Positions 17,366 to 26,051 of a stretch of DNA of 64,000 nt are shown piece after piece (positions within the stretch are counted from its first letter, which is position 1; each line of letters starts with the position of its first letter). The stretch is from positions 930,001 to 994,000 of the forward strand of contig CAWFSJ010000001.1 in assembly GCA_963818505.1 (NCBI GenBank), read 5' to 3'. The notes under the pieces were generated by a model that was not told the DNA's origin, did not search any database, and worked only from the letters and a program-made list of their open reading frames with translations. Made by a program: the position numbers and the translations under genes. The stretch comes from JADKAV01 sp963818505 (lineage in GTDB: Bacteria; Actinomycetota; Actinomycetes; S36-B12; UBA10799).

Positions 17366-19860
17366 CACGGCCTCCCAGGCTCTGCGGGTTTGACGAACCG
17401 GTCCTGAATGTCCTCCATCAGGGCCAGCCGGTTGATCTGGTTGGTGCCCTCGAAGATCTGTGTGAGGCGAGCGTCCCGCCAGACCTTCTCGAGGCGATTG
17501 CCGTGCAGCAGACCGTCCGGGCCGAGTAGATCCAGACACTCGTCGATCACCTGCATGGCGGTGTCGGTGGCGTGGAACTTGTTCATCGCCGAGACGCCCT
17601 GGCTGACCTTCCACGTCCCCGCGGACTGCCAGACCTGCGCGCGGATGCTGCTTGTGGCTGCAACCGCGTCGGCCAGAGCCAACTGGACACTCTGCTGCTC
17701 GATGATCGGCCGCCCTCCGCTAGTCGTGGTCAAGGCGTAGTCCATCGCGATATCGCACGCCGCCTGCGCGAAGCCGACCGCCATAGCAGCTACCGGCAAT
17801 CGGGACAGATTCAGTGTCTGCCGGTTCAATGCCCACCCACCGCGCAACCGACCGACGACATCGGCGTCGGGGACGAACACGTCAACGAACTCGATTTCGG
17901 CCGCACCTGATGCCCGCATCCCCATCTTCAACTCGGTGCGCACCGCACGGAAACCCGCGGTGTCGCGCTCGACGAAGAAGCAGGTCCATGATTCGTAGCC
18001 CTCGCCCTCGAGGGCGGCGAAGACGGTGTAGCCCTGCGCTATGTCGCCGCCGCTGATATACACCTTGCGGCCGTTCAGCACCCAACCGCCCGGTGCCCTG
18101 CGCGCGACGACCCCGGGTTTGGCCAGAGACGCCCCGTGCCCCTCCTCCACATCTGAGCCCGCGCCGGGTTCCGTGATGGCAAAGGCGAACACGTAAGGCT
18201 CCCCGGAGACGCTGCGACGTATCCCGGGGACCAGGCGACGGGTGATGATCCGGGGGTCGGCGCAGAGCAGCAATGGTGCCTGCCCGAGCATGTTGGCCGA
18301 CAACGCAAGCATGAGACCGCCATCGACGCGGGCGAACTCCTCAACCTTGAGGCTGGCCGCCAGCGGCAGTGGATGCCTGGCCACGATCGGCGAACCTGAG
18401 CCGATCGGCTTGGGCAGGATGTCGGAGAGCCACCCCTCGCGACCTGCCCTCTGCAATAGCCGCTGGACTGCTGGTGGTGTCTGTCCGACCGGCCAGTGGG
18501 GCAGGCGGTCCAGCTCCAGGGCCAAGGGCGCCAGCTGCAAGCGCGCGAAGGCGCGTGCCCTGCGGCGTAACGCCTGCAGGCTGCGGGGAAGCAGACGGGT
18601 CTGCGCCTCCCACAGATCCGGCGACGAGTCGCCGAACACTGCGCGCAGGGCCCTGGGCAGCCCCGCGTCGACCGAACGGATCGACAGTGGGTGCTCAACG
18701 GGAAGGGCACCATTGTTCACCGGCCCCGTTTCGCCACCGGCCGGTTCGTCGAGTTCCGCGCAGCGCAGGGTCAACTCGGTCGGTGACCCTGCGATTCTGC
18801 GCAGGGAGTTCAAGTCGCGCTGATCGCGCTCAGCGCCGACGTCTCGCATGTAGCCCAGACCCCCGAAGACCTGTAACGCGTCATTGCCGGCAGCCGTCAA
18901 CAGCGGGTGGCATTGGGCACGCGCTCTCCATGCGTCGAGCAATCGCGGGAGGCCGGCGTCCATGCCCGCCACATGATCAAGCATTGCGTCCGTTGTGACG
19001 ACAGCTTGCTGCGCGCGCGCGAGCAGTTGGGCGACGGCATCGTGACGCCCGATGAGCTGGCCGCCTTGTCGACGCGTCGCAGCAAACACGCGGGCGCGGG
19101 CGATGCTGCGACGTGCGGTTGCAGCCGCGATCGTCAGTAGCCCCACGGCGTGGACCGCGAAGGCGTCAATGAGTGGCGCTGCGGTCAGGACACCGCCGTC
19201 TCGCGCGAGGCACAGCGAAGCCTCCAACTCGTCGAAACCATGGCTGTCCGGCGACGGCTGCACCGACAATTCGGCACGCGGGGTCCGGACCAGTTGCAAA
19301 CCGATGCCGGTCCATTGCACCCACCACAACGCGTCCCATTGCCCGGCAGCGATCAGCAGCCGAGGCCGGTTGACCGGCGGACCCCACACATCATTGAGAA
19401 CGCCCGCCTGATCCGCGCTGATCATCCGGTCGGCCAGGGCAGCGCCCATCGGTCGCGCCGCAACACCGGACCCGCCCTCCACGGTGATGATGCTGCGTTC
19501 CCCGACAACGCCGATGTGTCGGTCGAGGACACCTGCCACCGCGCGAACGTGGGCGGCCAGAGCCAGGCCCGGCGATTCGTGGGCCAGGATCGCAAGCTGG
19601 GCGATCGACAATCTACATGAGGCGGGGTCCTGCGCAGCGTCCCAAAGACCCAGGCCCGGATCACCGTCGCCGGTGAGCAGGCCGAGTTCGCCCATCTGAT
19701 CTAGCAGAGCATCCACCGTTCCAGGGTCGAGCGGGCTCTCCGGCCGTTCCACCAACGGGCGGACCTGACCTTGGCAGAAGTCGCGCACGGCTTCGATCAC
19801 CGCGTGTCGTTCCACGCCATCGATCTCGGTCAAGGGACTGCGCTGCTGATTGGTGCGCAT
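17365..19860 (-). CDS. Double-length (tandem) acyl-CoA dehydrogenase
   Basis: Predicted 831 residues from the ATG ending at 19860; a GTG 33 bases upstream is possible. It holds two ACAD units. The C-terminal unit (about 430-831) is complete, with the flavin motif I-T-E-P-G-A-G-S-D (562-570), W-V-L-N-G-R-K and F-E-G-T-N-Q-I-N-R near 803-811. The N-terminal unit (about 1-380) keeps the ACAD C-terminal helices (F-G-G-L-G-Y-M-R-D, about 332-340) but lacks a recognisable T/S-E-P-x-x-G-S flavin motif, so it is probably non-catalytic. Actinobacterial double ACADs such as the FadE34 group act on bulky acyl-CoAs (steroid side chains). Here the partner is the coupled acetoacetate-decarboxylase-like gene. 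Confidence 0.85.
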   Translation of the reverse strand: MRTNQQRSPLTEIDGVERHAVIEAVRDFCQGQVRPLVERPESPLDPGTVDALLDQMGELGLLTGDGDPGLGLWDAAQDPASCRLSIAQLAILAHESPGLALAAHVRAVAGVLDRHIGVVGERSIITVEGGSGVAARPMGAALADRMISADQAGVLNDVWGPPVNRPRLLIAAGQWDALWWVQWTGIGLQLVRTPRAELSVQPSPDSHGFDELEASLCLARDGGVLTAAPLIDAFAVHAVGLLTIAAATARRSIARARVFAATRRQGGQLIGRHDAVAQLLARAQQAVVTTDAMLDHVAGMDAGLPRLLDAWRARAQCHPLLTAAGNDALQVFGGLGYMRDVGAERDQRDLNSLRRIAGSPTELTLRCAELDEPAGGETGPVNNGALPVEHPLSIRSVDAGLPRALRAVFGDSSPDLWEAQTRLLPRSLQALRRRARAFARLQLAPLALELDRLPHWPVGQTPPAVQRLLQRAGREGWLSDILPKPIGSGSPIVARHPLPLAASLKVEEFARVDGGLMLALSANMLGQAPLLLCADPRIITRRLVPGIRRSVSGEPYVFAFAITEPGAGSDVEEGHGASLAKPGVVARRAPGGWVLNGRKVYISGGDIAQGYTVFAALEGEGYESWTCFFVERDTAGFRAVRTELKMGMRASGAAEIEFVDVFVPDADVVGRLRGGWALNRQTLNLSRLPVAAMAVGFAQAACDIAMDYALTTTSGGRPIIEQQSVQLALADAVAATSSIRAQVWQSAGTWKVSQGVSAMNKFHATDTAMQVIDECLDLLGPDGLLHGNRLEKVWRDARLTQIFEGTNQINRLALMEDIQDRFVKPAEPGRP

Positions 19861-19963
19861 CGGCTCTGATTCCCGCCCTATCGTCGCTTCCACCGCAGAT
19901 CATGTCACCTATAGAGTCGTTCGGTCGCGGTATTCCGGCAACCGCAGTGCGGGGAGGTCCATC
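19861..19963. promoter_or_regulatory. Divergent intergenic region between acyl-CoA dehydrogenase and saccharopine-dehydrogenase-like genes
   Basis: These 103 bp must hold the start signals of both divergent genes. GGGGAGG about six bases before 19964 is the ribosome-binding site of the plus-strand gene. I see no convincing inverted repeat for a shared regulator. Confidence 0.4.
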
Positions 19964-21178
19964 ATGAGCACGATCGTGGTACTTGGCGGGTGCGGAGGAA
20001 TCGGAAGCGTGGCATCACGCGCGCTCGCGGCCGCCGGCGAGGACGTGGTGATCGCCGATCTCGACCGGGGTCGTGCCCAGGCACTTGCCGACGAGCTGGG
20101 AGTACGTGCCTGCGCTGTAGACGCGACTTCCCAGAAGTCCTTGGCAAGTGCTATGGAAAGTGTCGCCGTGGTAGTCAACTGCATCGGCCCGTTCTACCGG
20201 TTCGGCCCTCCGGTGCTGTCAGCGGCAATCGAAGCCCGCGTGGACTACGTCGACGTCTGCGACGACCTTGCGCCCACCCGTTTGATGCTGGGGATGGACG
20301 ACGCGGCTCGCGCTGCCGGCGTCACGGCGCTGCTCGGCATGGGGAACTCCCCGGGCATCGCCAACGTCTTCGTGCGACTGTGCGCGGACCAGTTGCTCGA
20401 CCAGGTCGAGACGGTCGACATCATGCACGTGCATGGCGGCGAGCTCGAGGAGGGCGCCGGGGTACTCAAGCACCGGATCCACGCGATGCTAAATCCGGTG
20501 CCCTTGTTCGTGGGCGGCGAGTTCTTGGAGGTCCACCAACTCGATCCGGACGGCCAGAAGTTCGTGCGCGAATTCGACTTCCGCGACGTCGGACGCATGC
20601 CCGTGTATCCGTACCCGCATCCAGAAACCGTCACCCTCCCGCGGCACTTCCGCCGGTTGAAACGCGTGACGAACCTGGGAGTGATCTTCCCTTTGGCGTA
20701 CTTCGAACGCACCCAGGATCTGGTCCGGGTCGGCGCCTGCAGCGAGCAGGCCCTGTCTGTGGCGGGCACCGAGGTCGTACCGCTCGACGTGTGCGTGGCA
20801 CTGCTGCAACAGCAACGTCCGGGGTTCTTGGAAGCTGCTGGCGTCGCCGGACCGGCCGGGTGCCTGGCTGTGGAAGTGGGCGGGGTCAAGGACGGCGAAC
20901 AGCATCGGTACGTGTTCCAGTTGTCATCACGCGCGGCAGGGGCCGGTGAAGGCACCGGGATCCCCGCCGCCGTCGGCGCGCTGCTCATGAAACGTGGCAA
21001 GGTCGCGGGCCCGGGCGTGCTTGCTCCGGAGGCAGGTGTGGATCCGGTGGACTTCCTGCCGCTCGCCTTCGACCTCATGGCTCGGCTGAACGTCAGTGCG
21101 GGTGGGGCGTCCGGGGTCGTGCACCTCGAGCATTTCGGCCCGGACGGTTCGCGCGACGTGATCCCCCTGGGAATCTGA
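19964..21178 (+). CDS. Saccharopine dehydrogenase-like NAD(P)-binding protein
   Basis: Predicted 404 residues. The ATG at 19964 follows GGGGAGG at a good distance. The N-terminal Rossmann motif is V-V-L-G-G-C-G-G-I-G, followed by V-V-I-A-D-L-D as the second strand. V-V-N-C-I-G-P-F-Y and Y-V-D-V-C-D-D match the saccharopine-dehydrogenase/trans-acting enoyl reductase superfamily. Such actinobacterial proteins are rarely true lysine-pathway enzymes; many act on lipids or as unknown oxidoreductases. It is divergent from the double acyl-CoA dehydrogenase, which fits a fatty-acid or steroid-like route (inference). Its 3' flank is palindrome copy 2. Confidence 0.8.
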   Translation: MSTIVVLGGCGGIGSVASRALAAAGEDVVIADLDRGRAQALADELGVRACAVDATSQKSLASAMESVAVVVNCIGPFYRFGPPVLSAAIEARVDYVDVCDDLAPTRLMLGMDDAARAAGVTALLGMGNSPGIANVFVRLCADQLLDQVETVDIMHVHGGELEEGAGVLKHRIHAMLNPVPLFVGGEFLEVHQLDPDGQKFVREFDFRDVGRMPVYPYPHPETVTLPRHFRRLKRVTNLGVIFPLAYFERTQDLVRVGACSEQALSVAGTEVVPLDVCVALLQQQRPGFLEAAGVAGPAGCLAVEVGGVKDGEQHRYVFQLSSRAAGAGEGTGIPAAVGALLMKRGKVAGPGVLAPEAGVDPVDFLPLAFDLMARLNVSAGGASGVVHLEHFGPDGSRDVIPLGI

Positions 21179-21213
21179 GCCACCGGCGGCCCGCCGGCCG
21201 CGCCCTTGCCCTG

Positions 21214-21281
21214 GTTAGAGGTTGTGCCGTTGGTTAGCGAAAACACGCGTTGATTCGCTAACCAACAGCACAACCTCTAAC
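21214..21281. repeat. 68-bp interspersed palindrome, copy 2
   Basis: The arms 21214-21238 and 21257-21281 match copy 1 with one change (C for T at base 15 of the left arm, giving C/A on one strand and G-U on the other). The loop again contains ACGCGT. It lies between two convergent genes, and the right arm supplies the stop codon of the DoxX gene. Confidence 0.95.
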
Positions 21282-21702
21282 GCGGGCCGAAACCGGGATC
21301 GGCGGAGGTCGCCTGGGTCCGCCTCGCGCGCCAACCGGACCACGCGCCCGTGCACCACAGGGCCCACACCACGAGCACGGGTTGGAACAACAACCTGACC
21401 GCCCGTGCCGCGTCGCTGTCCAAACCGAAGGCATCGGTGCCGGTCAGGAACTGCGAGATGTTGCCGGGGAAGATCACGATGAAGAACCCGGCCAACAACC
21501 AGCCGACACCTTCGCGCCAACGCGGGAGCAGAACCAGCGCCGCGGCAAAAGCGAGTTCGATCACGCCCGACACCGCGATCACCAGTTCAGGGGCAGGCAT
21601 CCAGTTCGGCACCTGGGCCCTGAACGTGTCGGCCGCGACGAAGTGACCCACCCCCGCAACGGCCAGGAACCCCGCTAGCACCCAGCGTGCGACCGTGCGC
21701 AC
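21277..21702 (-). CDS. DoxX-like small membrane protein
   Basis: Predicted 141 residues with four hydrophobic segments (W-V-L-A-G-F-L-A-V-A-G-V-G-H-F, V-I-A-V-S-G-V-I-E-L-A, W-L-L-A-G-F-F-I-V-I-F, F-Q-P-V-L-V-V-W-A-L-W). G-V-G-H-F near the N-terminus and V-I-E-L in helix 2 are typical of DoxX-family proteins. Some members bind quinone or associate with redox-stress systems; most are uncharacterised. The stop lies in palindrome copy 2. The start is four bases downstream of the end of the secreted hydrolase gene on the same strand, so the two form an operon. Confidence 0.8.
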   Translation of the reverse strand: MRTVARWVLAGFLAVAGVGHFVAADTFRAQVPNWMPAPELVIAVSGVIELAFAAALVLLPRWREGVGWLLAGFFIVIFPGNISQFLTGTDAFGLDSDAARAVRLLFQPVLVVWALWCTGAWSGWRARRTQATSADPGFGPR

Positions 21703-21706
21703 CTAC

Positions 21707-23251
21707 TCAGCCGCCGTTGTAGGTAGGCAGGCTCAGCTTGATCTTCGAGAACCGCACCGATCCGCTCTTGGGGAACACGTTGTAGGCGCTGCTCTGCGCA
21801 ACGATCTGCAGCGTGAGGCGTTGACCCTTGGGCATGTCGAAACTCACGGCCTCCAGAGGGATCGTTATGGTGCGTCGCTTCCCATCCAGGCGAACCGGAA
21901 CCGGTGTGATCTGGTTGCCCACCACTTTGTCCCGATCAACCAACTGGGCAAGAACCCGCACCTTCTTACTCGGCGACTTCCCCTTGTAGGCCAGGCGAAG
22001 TTTGGGTGTTCCAACAACAACCGACGCACGCTTGGCTCGCACCGTGACATCTACTGCGCGATTGGCAGGCGCGGGGATGGTGGGCCGCAGAACCAACGAG
22101 AACGTCGGCGAAACAGACGAGGGCAGCTTGCCGGTGTAGGGCCCTGAGCCGCCCTTGTCGCTCAGCTTCAATCGGCCCTTGCCCTGCGCTTGAAGCTTGC
22201 CCGTGGGAACCGGGTACTCAGCGGCGCTGCGGTACCGGCCACGCTGGTCGACCCAGGTGAAGCCCGGGCCGGTGTCCACGGAACTGTCGCCCTTGAGGTA
22301 CTTGCTCAGCCACAGCCATGTCTGCTGCACCGGCAGGTTCACGTCACCAGCTTCGGTCAAGCAGATGCCGTGCCCACCGCAGAACCACACCATCTTCAGC
22401 GGCACCCCGTTGGCTTGCAGGGCCTTGTAATTGGCGATCGCCTCCGAGGGCGGGAAGAGATTGTCGACCGTGCCCTGCAGGATCAAGGTCGGAATCTTGA
22501 TCTGGGACAGGACCCGGTCGGGACCGGCAACCTTGGCAAAGTTGATCACCTCGGGACTGAACGTCGAACCCTTGCGGGACTGGGTTCGGCCCTTGAGGAT
22601 CGACGGGCTGAACGTGTTGCCCGGACGTGTGGCCCCGACCATGAGCGCGTTCACCCAAGAGGTCTTGATCGTGTCGTTCTTGTACAGGCTGGTCTGCAGC
22701 GAGTTCCACGCGATCACCGGGACGATGACATCGACACGCGTGTCGATGCCCGCGGTGGAGAACTGAATCCCGCCACCGTAGGAACCGCCGGTCATCCCTA
22801 CCCGTGGATCTCCGGGCGCGTCGAGTTGCGCCTGCGACTGTTCGGCCACCCAGCTGATCAGCGCTGAGACGTCGCGGCCCTCGTAGTCGGGGTTGTTCAG
22901 CTGAGCCTGCCCTCCCGACGGGGAGATCCCTCGGGGGTTCCAGGTCAGAACGTTGTACCCAGCTTGGCGCAGGTCGCCGACACCCGGGATCGACCCGCCG
23001 CCCTTGGCATCCGGATTGCTCTGCGCCTGACCACCGAAGCCGGGGCCCTGTAACACCGTCGGAGCGCTCTGACCGTCGGCCAGCCCAACAGCCGGGAACC
23101 AGTAGAACGTAATGGGCGTACCGTCGAACGAGTTGATCGTCTTGTAGTCCAGCGCCTGCGCCGGAGTCGACCCCAAAACGGCGGTGGCTGCAACGAGCCC
23201 ACCAGCGACAATCCCTGCCAGTACCCGTGGTACCCGTCCTTGAACCGCCAT
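21707..23251 (-). CDS. Secreted alpha/beta hydrolase, CocE / X-Pro dipeptidyl-peptidase (S15) type
   Basis: Predicted 514 residues. The signal peptide ends S-T-P-A-Q-A-L. The alpha/beta hydrolase domain contains W-N-P-R-G-I-S-P-S-G-G, the nucleophile elbow G-G-S-Y-G-G, an acid Asp in G-T-V-D-N-L-F-P and the catalytic His in G-G-H-G. This layout matches the S15/CocE group, including the C-terminal beta domain (residues ~380-514) rich in Val and Lys. The protein would act outside the cell as a peptidase or acyl esterase; the substrate is unknown. It precedes the DoxX gene in a two-gene operon. Confidence 0.85.
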   Translation of the reverse strand: MAVQGRVPRVLAGIVAGGLVAATAVLGSTPAQALDYKTINSFDGTPITFYWFPAVGLADGQSAPTVLQGPGFGGQAQSNPDAKGGGSIPGVGDLRQAGYNVLTWNPRGISPSGGQAQLNNPDYEGRDVSALISWVAEQSQAQLDAPGDPRVGMTGGSYGGGIQFSTAGIDTRVDVIVPVIAWNSLQTSLYKNDTIKTSWVNALMVGATRPGNTFSPSILKGRTQSRKGSTFSPEVINFAKVAGPDRVLSQIKIPTLILQGTVDNLFPPSEAIANYKALQANGVPLKMVWFCGGHGICLTEAGDVNLPVQQTWLWLSKYLKGDSSVDTGPGFTWVDQRGRYRSAAEYPVPTGKLQAQGKGRLKLSDKGGSGPYTGKLPSSVSPTFSLVLRPTIPAPANRAVDVTVRAKRASVVVGTPKLRLAYKGKSPSKKVRVLAQLVDRDKVVGNQITPVPVRLDGKRRTITIPLEAVSFDMPKGQRLTLQIVAQSSAYNVFPKSGSVRFSKIKLSLPTYNGG

Positions 23252-23399
23252 CGCTTTGGGCCTTCCTCGTCTGTTGAAGCACTGACCGTGTCACTGTTCC
23301 ACAGTCCTTTTGGGTTCGACGTGATGAAGAACCGAATGGATCCCTTAAATGCGCTCCGGGGAGTAGCGTTGAGGATATCCCCGCCTGCCGGGAGGCGCA

Positions 23400-24284
23400 A
23401 TGGCTGAACAGTCACGCTCCGCTCGCGCGATGGTCGGCATCGTGTTGGCTCTATGGGGGATCACGATCGCGATCTTCACCTTCACGTTCCTCACCGGCAA
23501 CGCAGGTCTGCAGATGCGTCTGGCGGGGATGGGCAGCATGGCCCTCTATGCCATCTGCGTGTGGCACTGCGTCGTAGCCCGGGGACCGAGGGCGACGGTC
23601 GGCTTCTTCTGCCTGACCGCTGTCCTCGCGTTCATCGCGGAGTACCTCGGGGACAACTACGGGCTGATCTTCGGCGCCTACCACTACACAAGCGGTCTGG
23701 GGCCGAGGGTGGGTGGCGTCCCGGTGCTGATCGTGTTCGTCTGGGGAACAGTGGTCTACAGTTCCTACGCCATGGTGGATTGGCTCGCCGGCGCCAGGGG
23801 CAGGGCAAACAGGTGGGTCGACGCACTGCTGATCGGATTTACGACAGGCCTCGTCACCGCCGCCTGGGACCTGATGGCCGACCCGCTGTCCGTGTCGGGG
23901 GTCTGGAAGGAGGTCCTCGACACCCAAGCCTGGTGGTGGTGGGTCGACGGCGGCCCATACCTGCCCGACCTGCAGGTATGGCAAGGCGGTCAAGGTATCC
24001 CGCTGCAGAATTTCGTGGGCTGGGTACTCGTGCCGGCGGTCATCGTCGCCGCGTTCAGACTCCTGTTCCCGGGTCCGGTGAGGCTGGAAAGCCGGGCGAT
24101 GAGCGCCGTTCCAGTGCTCATCTACGGGTTCCTGTTCATCACCCTTGCCTTCGGCCTGGTTGAGATGGCGTGGTTCGATCCCGGCCTGGTCCAAGCCTTG
24201 CTGATCGGCACGTTCACTATGGGGCCGATCCTGATGGTCTCGCTGCTGGCGCTCCTGCGCAGGCAACCAGGCGTTCCCGACTAA
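23400..24284 (+). CDS. Carotenoid biosynthesis membrane protein (DUF422 / CruF-like)
   Basis: Predicted 294 residues with about seven hydrophobic segments. Features shared with the carotenoid 1,2-hydratase-like DUF422 family are F-I-A-E-Y-L-G-D-N-Y-G, F-G-A-Y-H-Y-T and W-D-L-M-A-D-P (acidic and His residues facing the membrane). G-N-A-G-L near the N-terminus also fits. Such proteins hydrate or modify carotenoid end groups, though many actinobacterial copies stand outside a crt cluster, as here, so the true substrate is uncertain. The last bases overlap the convergent small membrane protein gene. Confidence 0.75.
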   Translation: MAEQSRSARAMVGIVLALWGITIAIFTFTFLTGNAGLQMRLAGMGSMALYAICVWHCVVARGPRATVGFFCLTAVLAFIAEYLGDNYGLIFGAYHYTSGLGPRVGGVPVLIVFVWGTVVYSSYAMVDWLAGARGRANRWVDALLIGFTTGLVTAAWDLMADPLSVSGVWKEVLDTQAWWWWVDGGPYLPDLQVWQGGQGIPLQNFVGWVLVPAVIVAAFRLLFPGPVRLESRAMSAVPVLIYGFLFITLAFGLVEMAWFDPGLVQALLIGTFTMGPILMVSLLALLRRQPGVPD

Positions 24285-24469
24285 CCACCGAGGGTCTTGA
24301 AAACCTCGTACACCATGAAGGCCGGCCAGAAGATCCCCTGGAAGAAGGCCCAGACGTACTCCCAGAACGCGTCGGCCTGCTGAAAGAAGAACACCCAGGC
24401 CCCGAAGATCCCCAGCCCGTAGATCGCGCCGCCACCAGCGGCCCCTGCATTGGAATTCTTGTTGCTCAT
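24281..24469 (-). CDS. Small membrane protein, 62 residues
   Basis: Predicted 62 residues. A Gly/Ala/Asn-rich head is followed by two aromatic hydrophobic helices (G-L-G-I-F-G-A-W-V-F-F-F and F-F-Q-G-I-F-W-P-A-F-M-V-Y). The order G-A-I-Y-G-L-G, then W-P-A-F-x-V-Y-E, resembles a small conserved bacterial membrane-protein family of unknown role. Its stop overlaps that of the carotenoid-type gene by four bases. ATG at 24469. Confidence 0.75.
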   Translation of the reverse strand: MSNKNSNAGAAGGGAIYGLGIFGAWVFFFQQADAFWEYVWAFFQGIFWPAFMVYEVFKTLGG

Positions 24470-24666
24470 GACAACTCCCTCTCCATTTCCACGGTACGCC
24501 CGTTTGTGCCTGCTGCGAATCGCCCATCGGACACCTCACCTGAATCTGAACGCGACGCTGCGATAATCACTGGGGCGTGCGACATCTGCTCACGGATATC
24601 CACAGAGGCACTTATACATCTGGCCGAGCAGGCCGAAACTAGAGGTGAACGGAAAGGAGGCCCGCC

Positions 24667-24813
24667 ATGGCGATCAGCCCGCAACTAGCCCTTTTCGTCC
24701 TCTTCATGTTCGCGGTCGTCCAAGCGACCCGGATCGACGAAGCCCGACAGAAGCGCCAACACCATCGCGCGAACAAAGAGACGAACCAAGAAGTTCCTCG
24801 CGAGTCCTTCTGA
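24667..24813 (+). CDS. Tiny membrane protein, 48 residues
   Basis: AAAGGAGG lies six bases before ATG 24667, an ideal ribosome-binding site, and the frame runs to TGA at 24811. The product is a hydrophobic N-terminal helix (L-A-L-F-V-L-F-M-F-A-V-V) followed by a charged, His/Gln/Arg/Lys-rich tail. It is too short to assign a family. It lies between the small membrane protein gene and the glutaryl-CoA dehydrogenase operator. The strong start signal argues for a real gene rather than a chance frame. Confidence 0.6.
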   Translation: MAISPQLALFVLFMFAVVQATRIDEARQKRQHHRANKETNQEVPRESF

Positions 24814-24839
24814 AGGTGAAGCTTCCCTGAAGACGCCTT

Positions 24840-24871
24840 TTTGTATACACTCTGCTTAGACTGCATACAAA
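24840..24871. promoter_or_regulatory. Inverted repeat TTTGTATAC…GCATACAAA, likely GntR operator
   Basis: The left arm 24840-24848 and right arm 24863-24871 match in eight of nine positions with a 14-bp spacer. GTATAC-type half-sites are usual for FCD-type GntR regulators. The site ends next to the AAGGAG ribosome-binding site of the dehydrogenase, and a GntR gene is co-transcribed downstream, so autoregulation is likely. Confidence 0.65.
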
Positions 24872-24884
24872 AGGAGTTCCAGCC

Positions 24885-26051
24885 ATGCCCACCGCGCCAC
24901 TCGACCTGTTCGCAATCGACACCCTGCTGACCGAGGAAGAAGTCGCCATGCGCGACGTGGTTGCCAGTTACGTCGACAAGCGCATCAAACCCGACGTGGG
25001 CGACTGGTTCGACACCGGTCGACTCCCCGTTCGGGAGTTGGCCCGCGAACTCGGTGACCTTGGGGTTCTGGGCATGCACCTCGAGGGTTACGGATGCGCA
25101 GGCACATCGGCGGTGGCCTACGGCCTGGCGTGCACCGAACTCGAGGCGGGAGACTCCGGAATCCGGTCCTTGGTCAGCGTGCAGGGGTCTCTGGCGATGT
25201 TCGCAATCCACCACTTCGGTTCCGAGGACCAGAAGCAGAAGTGGCTGCCGGAGATGGCTTCGGGGCGCGCCATCGGTTGTTTCGGGCTCACAGAGGCGGA
25301 CTTCGGCTCCAACCCGAGCGGCATGCGTACCCAGGCCAAGCGCGACGGCGGCGACTGGGTCCTCGAGGGATCAAAGATGTGGATCACCAACGGCAATGTC
25401 GCCGACGTCGCGGTCGTTTGGGCGCAGACCGACGAGGGGATCCGCGGATTTGTGGTTCCCACCGACACGCCTGGTTTCACGGCCAACGAGATCCACAAGA
25501 AGATGTCGCTGCGAGCATCAGTGACCAGCGAACTGGTCCTGCAAGGGGTGCGTCTCCCAGCCGATGCGATCCTGCCCGGGGCACGGGGACTGCGCGGTCC
25601 GTTGTCCTGCTTGAACGAGGCGCGCTTCGGTATCGCTTTCGGGACAGTGGGTGCCGCGCGAGACTGCCTGGAGACGACCATCGGGTATTCCATCGACCGT
25701 GTGCAGTTCGACCGCCCGATCGCGGGCTACCAACTGACCCAGAAGAAACTCGCCGACATGGCACTCGAACTCGGCAAGGCGATGTTGCTGGCCTTGCACC
25801 TGGGGCGGCTCAAGGACCAGCACCAGATCACTTCCGAGCAGGTCAGTCTGGGCAAGCTCAATAACGCTCGCGAGGCGTTGAACATCGCCCGGGAATGCCG
25901 CGGAATCCTCGGTGGCAACGGGATCACGCTGGAGTACCCCATCATCCGCCACATGAACAACCTGGAGTCCGTCTACACCTACGAGGGGACCAACGAGATG
26001 CACACGCTGGTGATCGGTCAGGCACTGACGGGCCTGCCAGCGTTCCGATGA
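24885..26051 (+). CDS. gcdH: Glutaryl-CoA dehydrogenase (acyl-CoA dehydrogenase family)
   Basis: Predicted 388 residues, standard for the family. It oxidises and decarboxylates glutaryl-CoA to crotonyl-CoA in lysine/tryptophan breakdown. Supporting motifs are the early Y-G-C-A-G-T-S-A-V-A-Y-G-L, C-F-G-L-T-E-A-D-F-G-S-N-P-S-G-M for flavin/substrate binding, W-I-T-N-G, and the catalytic Glu 367 in Y-E-G-T-N-E-M-H. The GLTEADFGSNP and YEGT contexts are those of glutaryl-CoA dehydrogenases rather than general fatty acyl enzymes. AAGGAG precedes the ATG. The gene overlaps the following GntR regulator by ATGA, and an inverted repeat at 24840-24871 gives a likely operator. Confidence 0.85.
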   Translation: MPTAPLDLFAIDTLLTEEEVAMRDVVASYVDKRIKPDVGDWFDTGRLPVRELARELGDLGVLGMHLEGYGCAGTSAVAYGLACTELEAGDSGIRSLVSVQGSLAMFAIHHFGSEDQKQKWLPEMASGRAIGCFGLTEADFGSNPSGMRTQAKRDGGDWVLEGSKMWITNGNVADVAVVWAQTDEGIRGFVVPTDTPGFTANEIHKKMSLRASVTSELVLQGVRLPADAILPGARGLRGPLSCLNEARFGIAFGTVGAARDCLETTIGYSIDRVQFDRPIAGYQLTQKKLADMALELGKAMLLALHLGRLKDQHQITSEQVSLGKLNNAREALNIARECRGILGGNGITLEYPIIRHMNNLESVYTYEGTNEMHTLVIGQALTGLPAFR

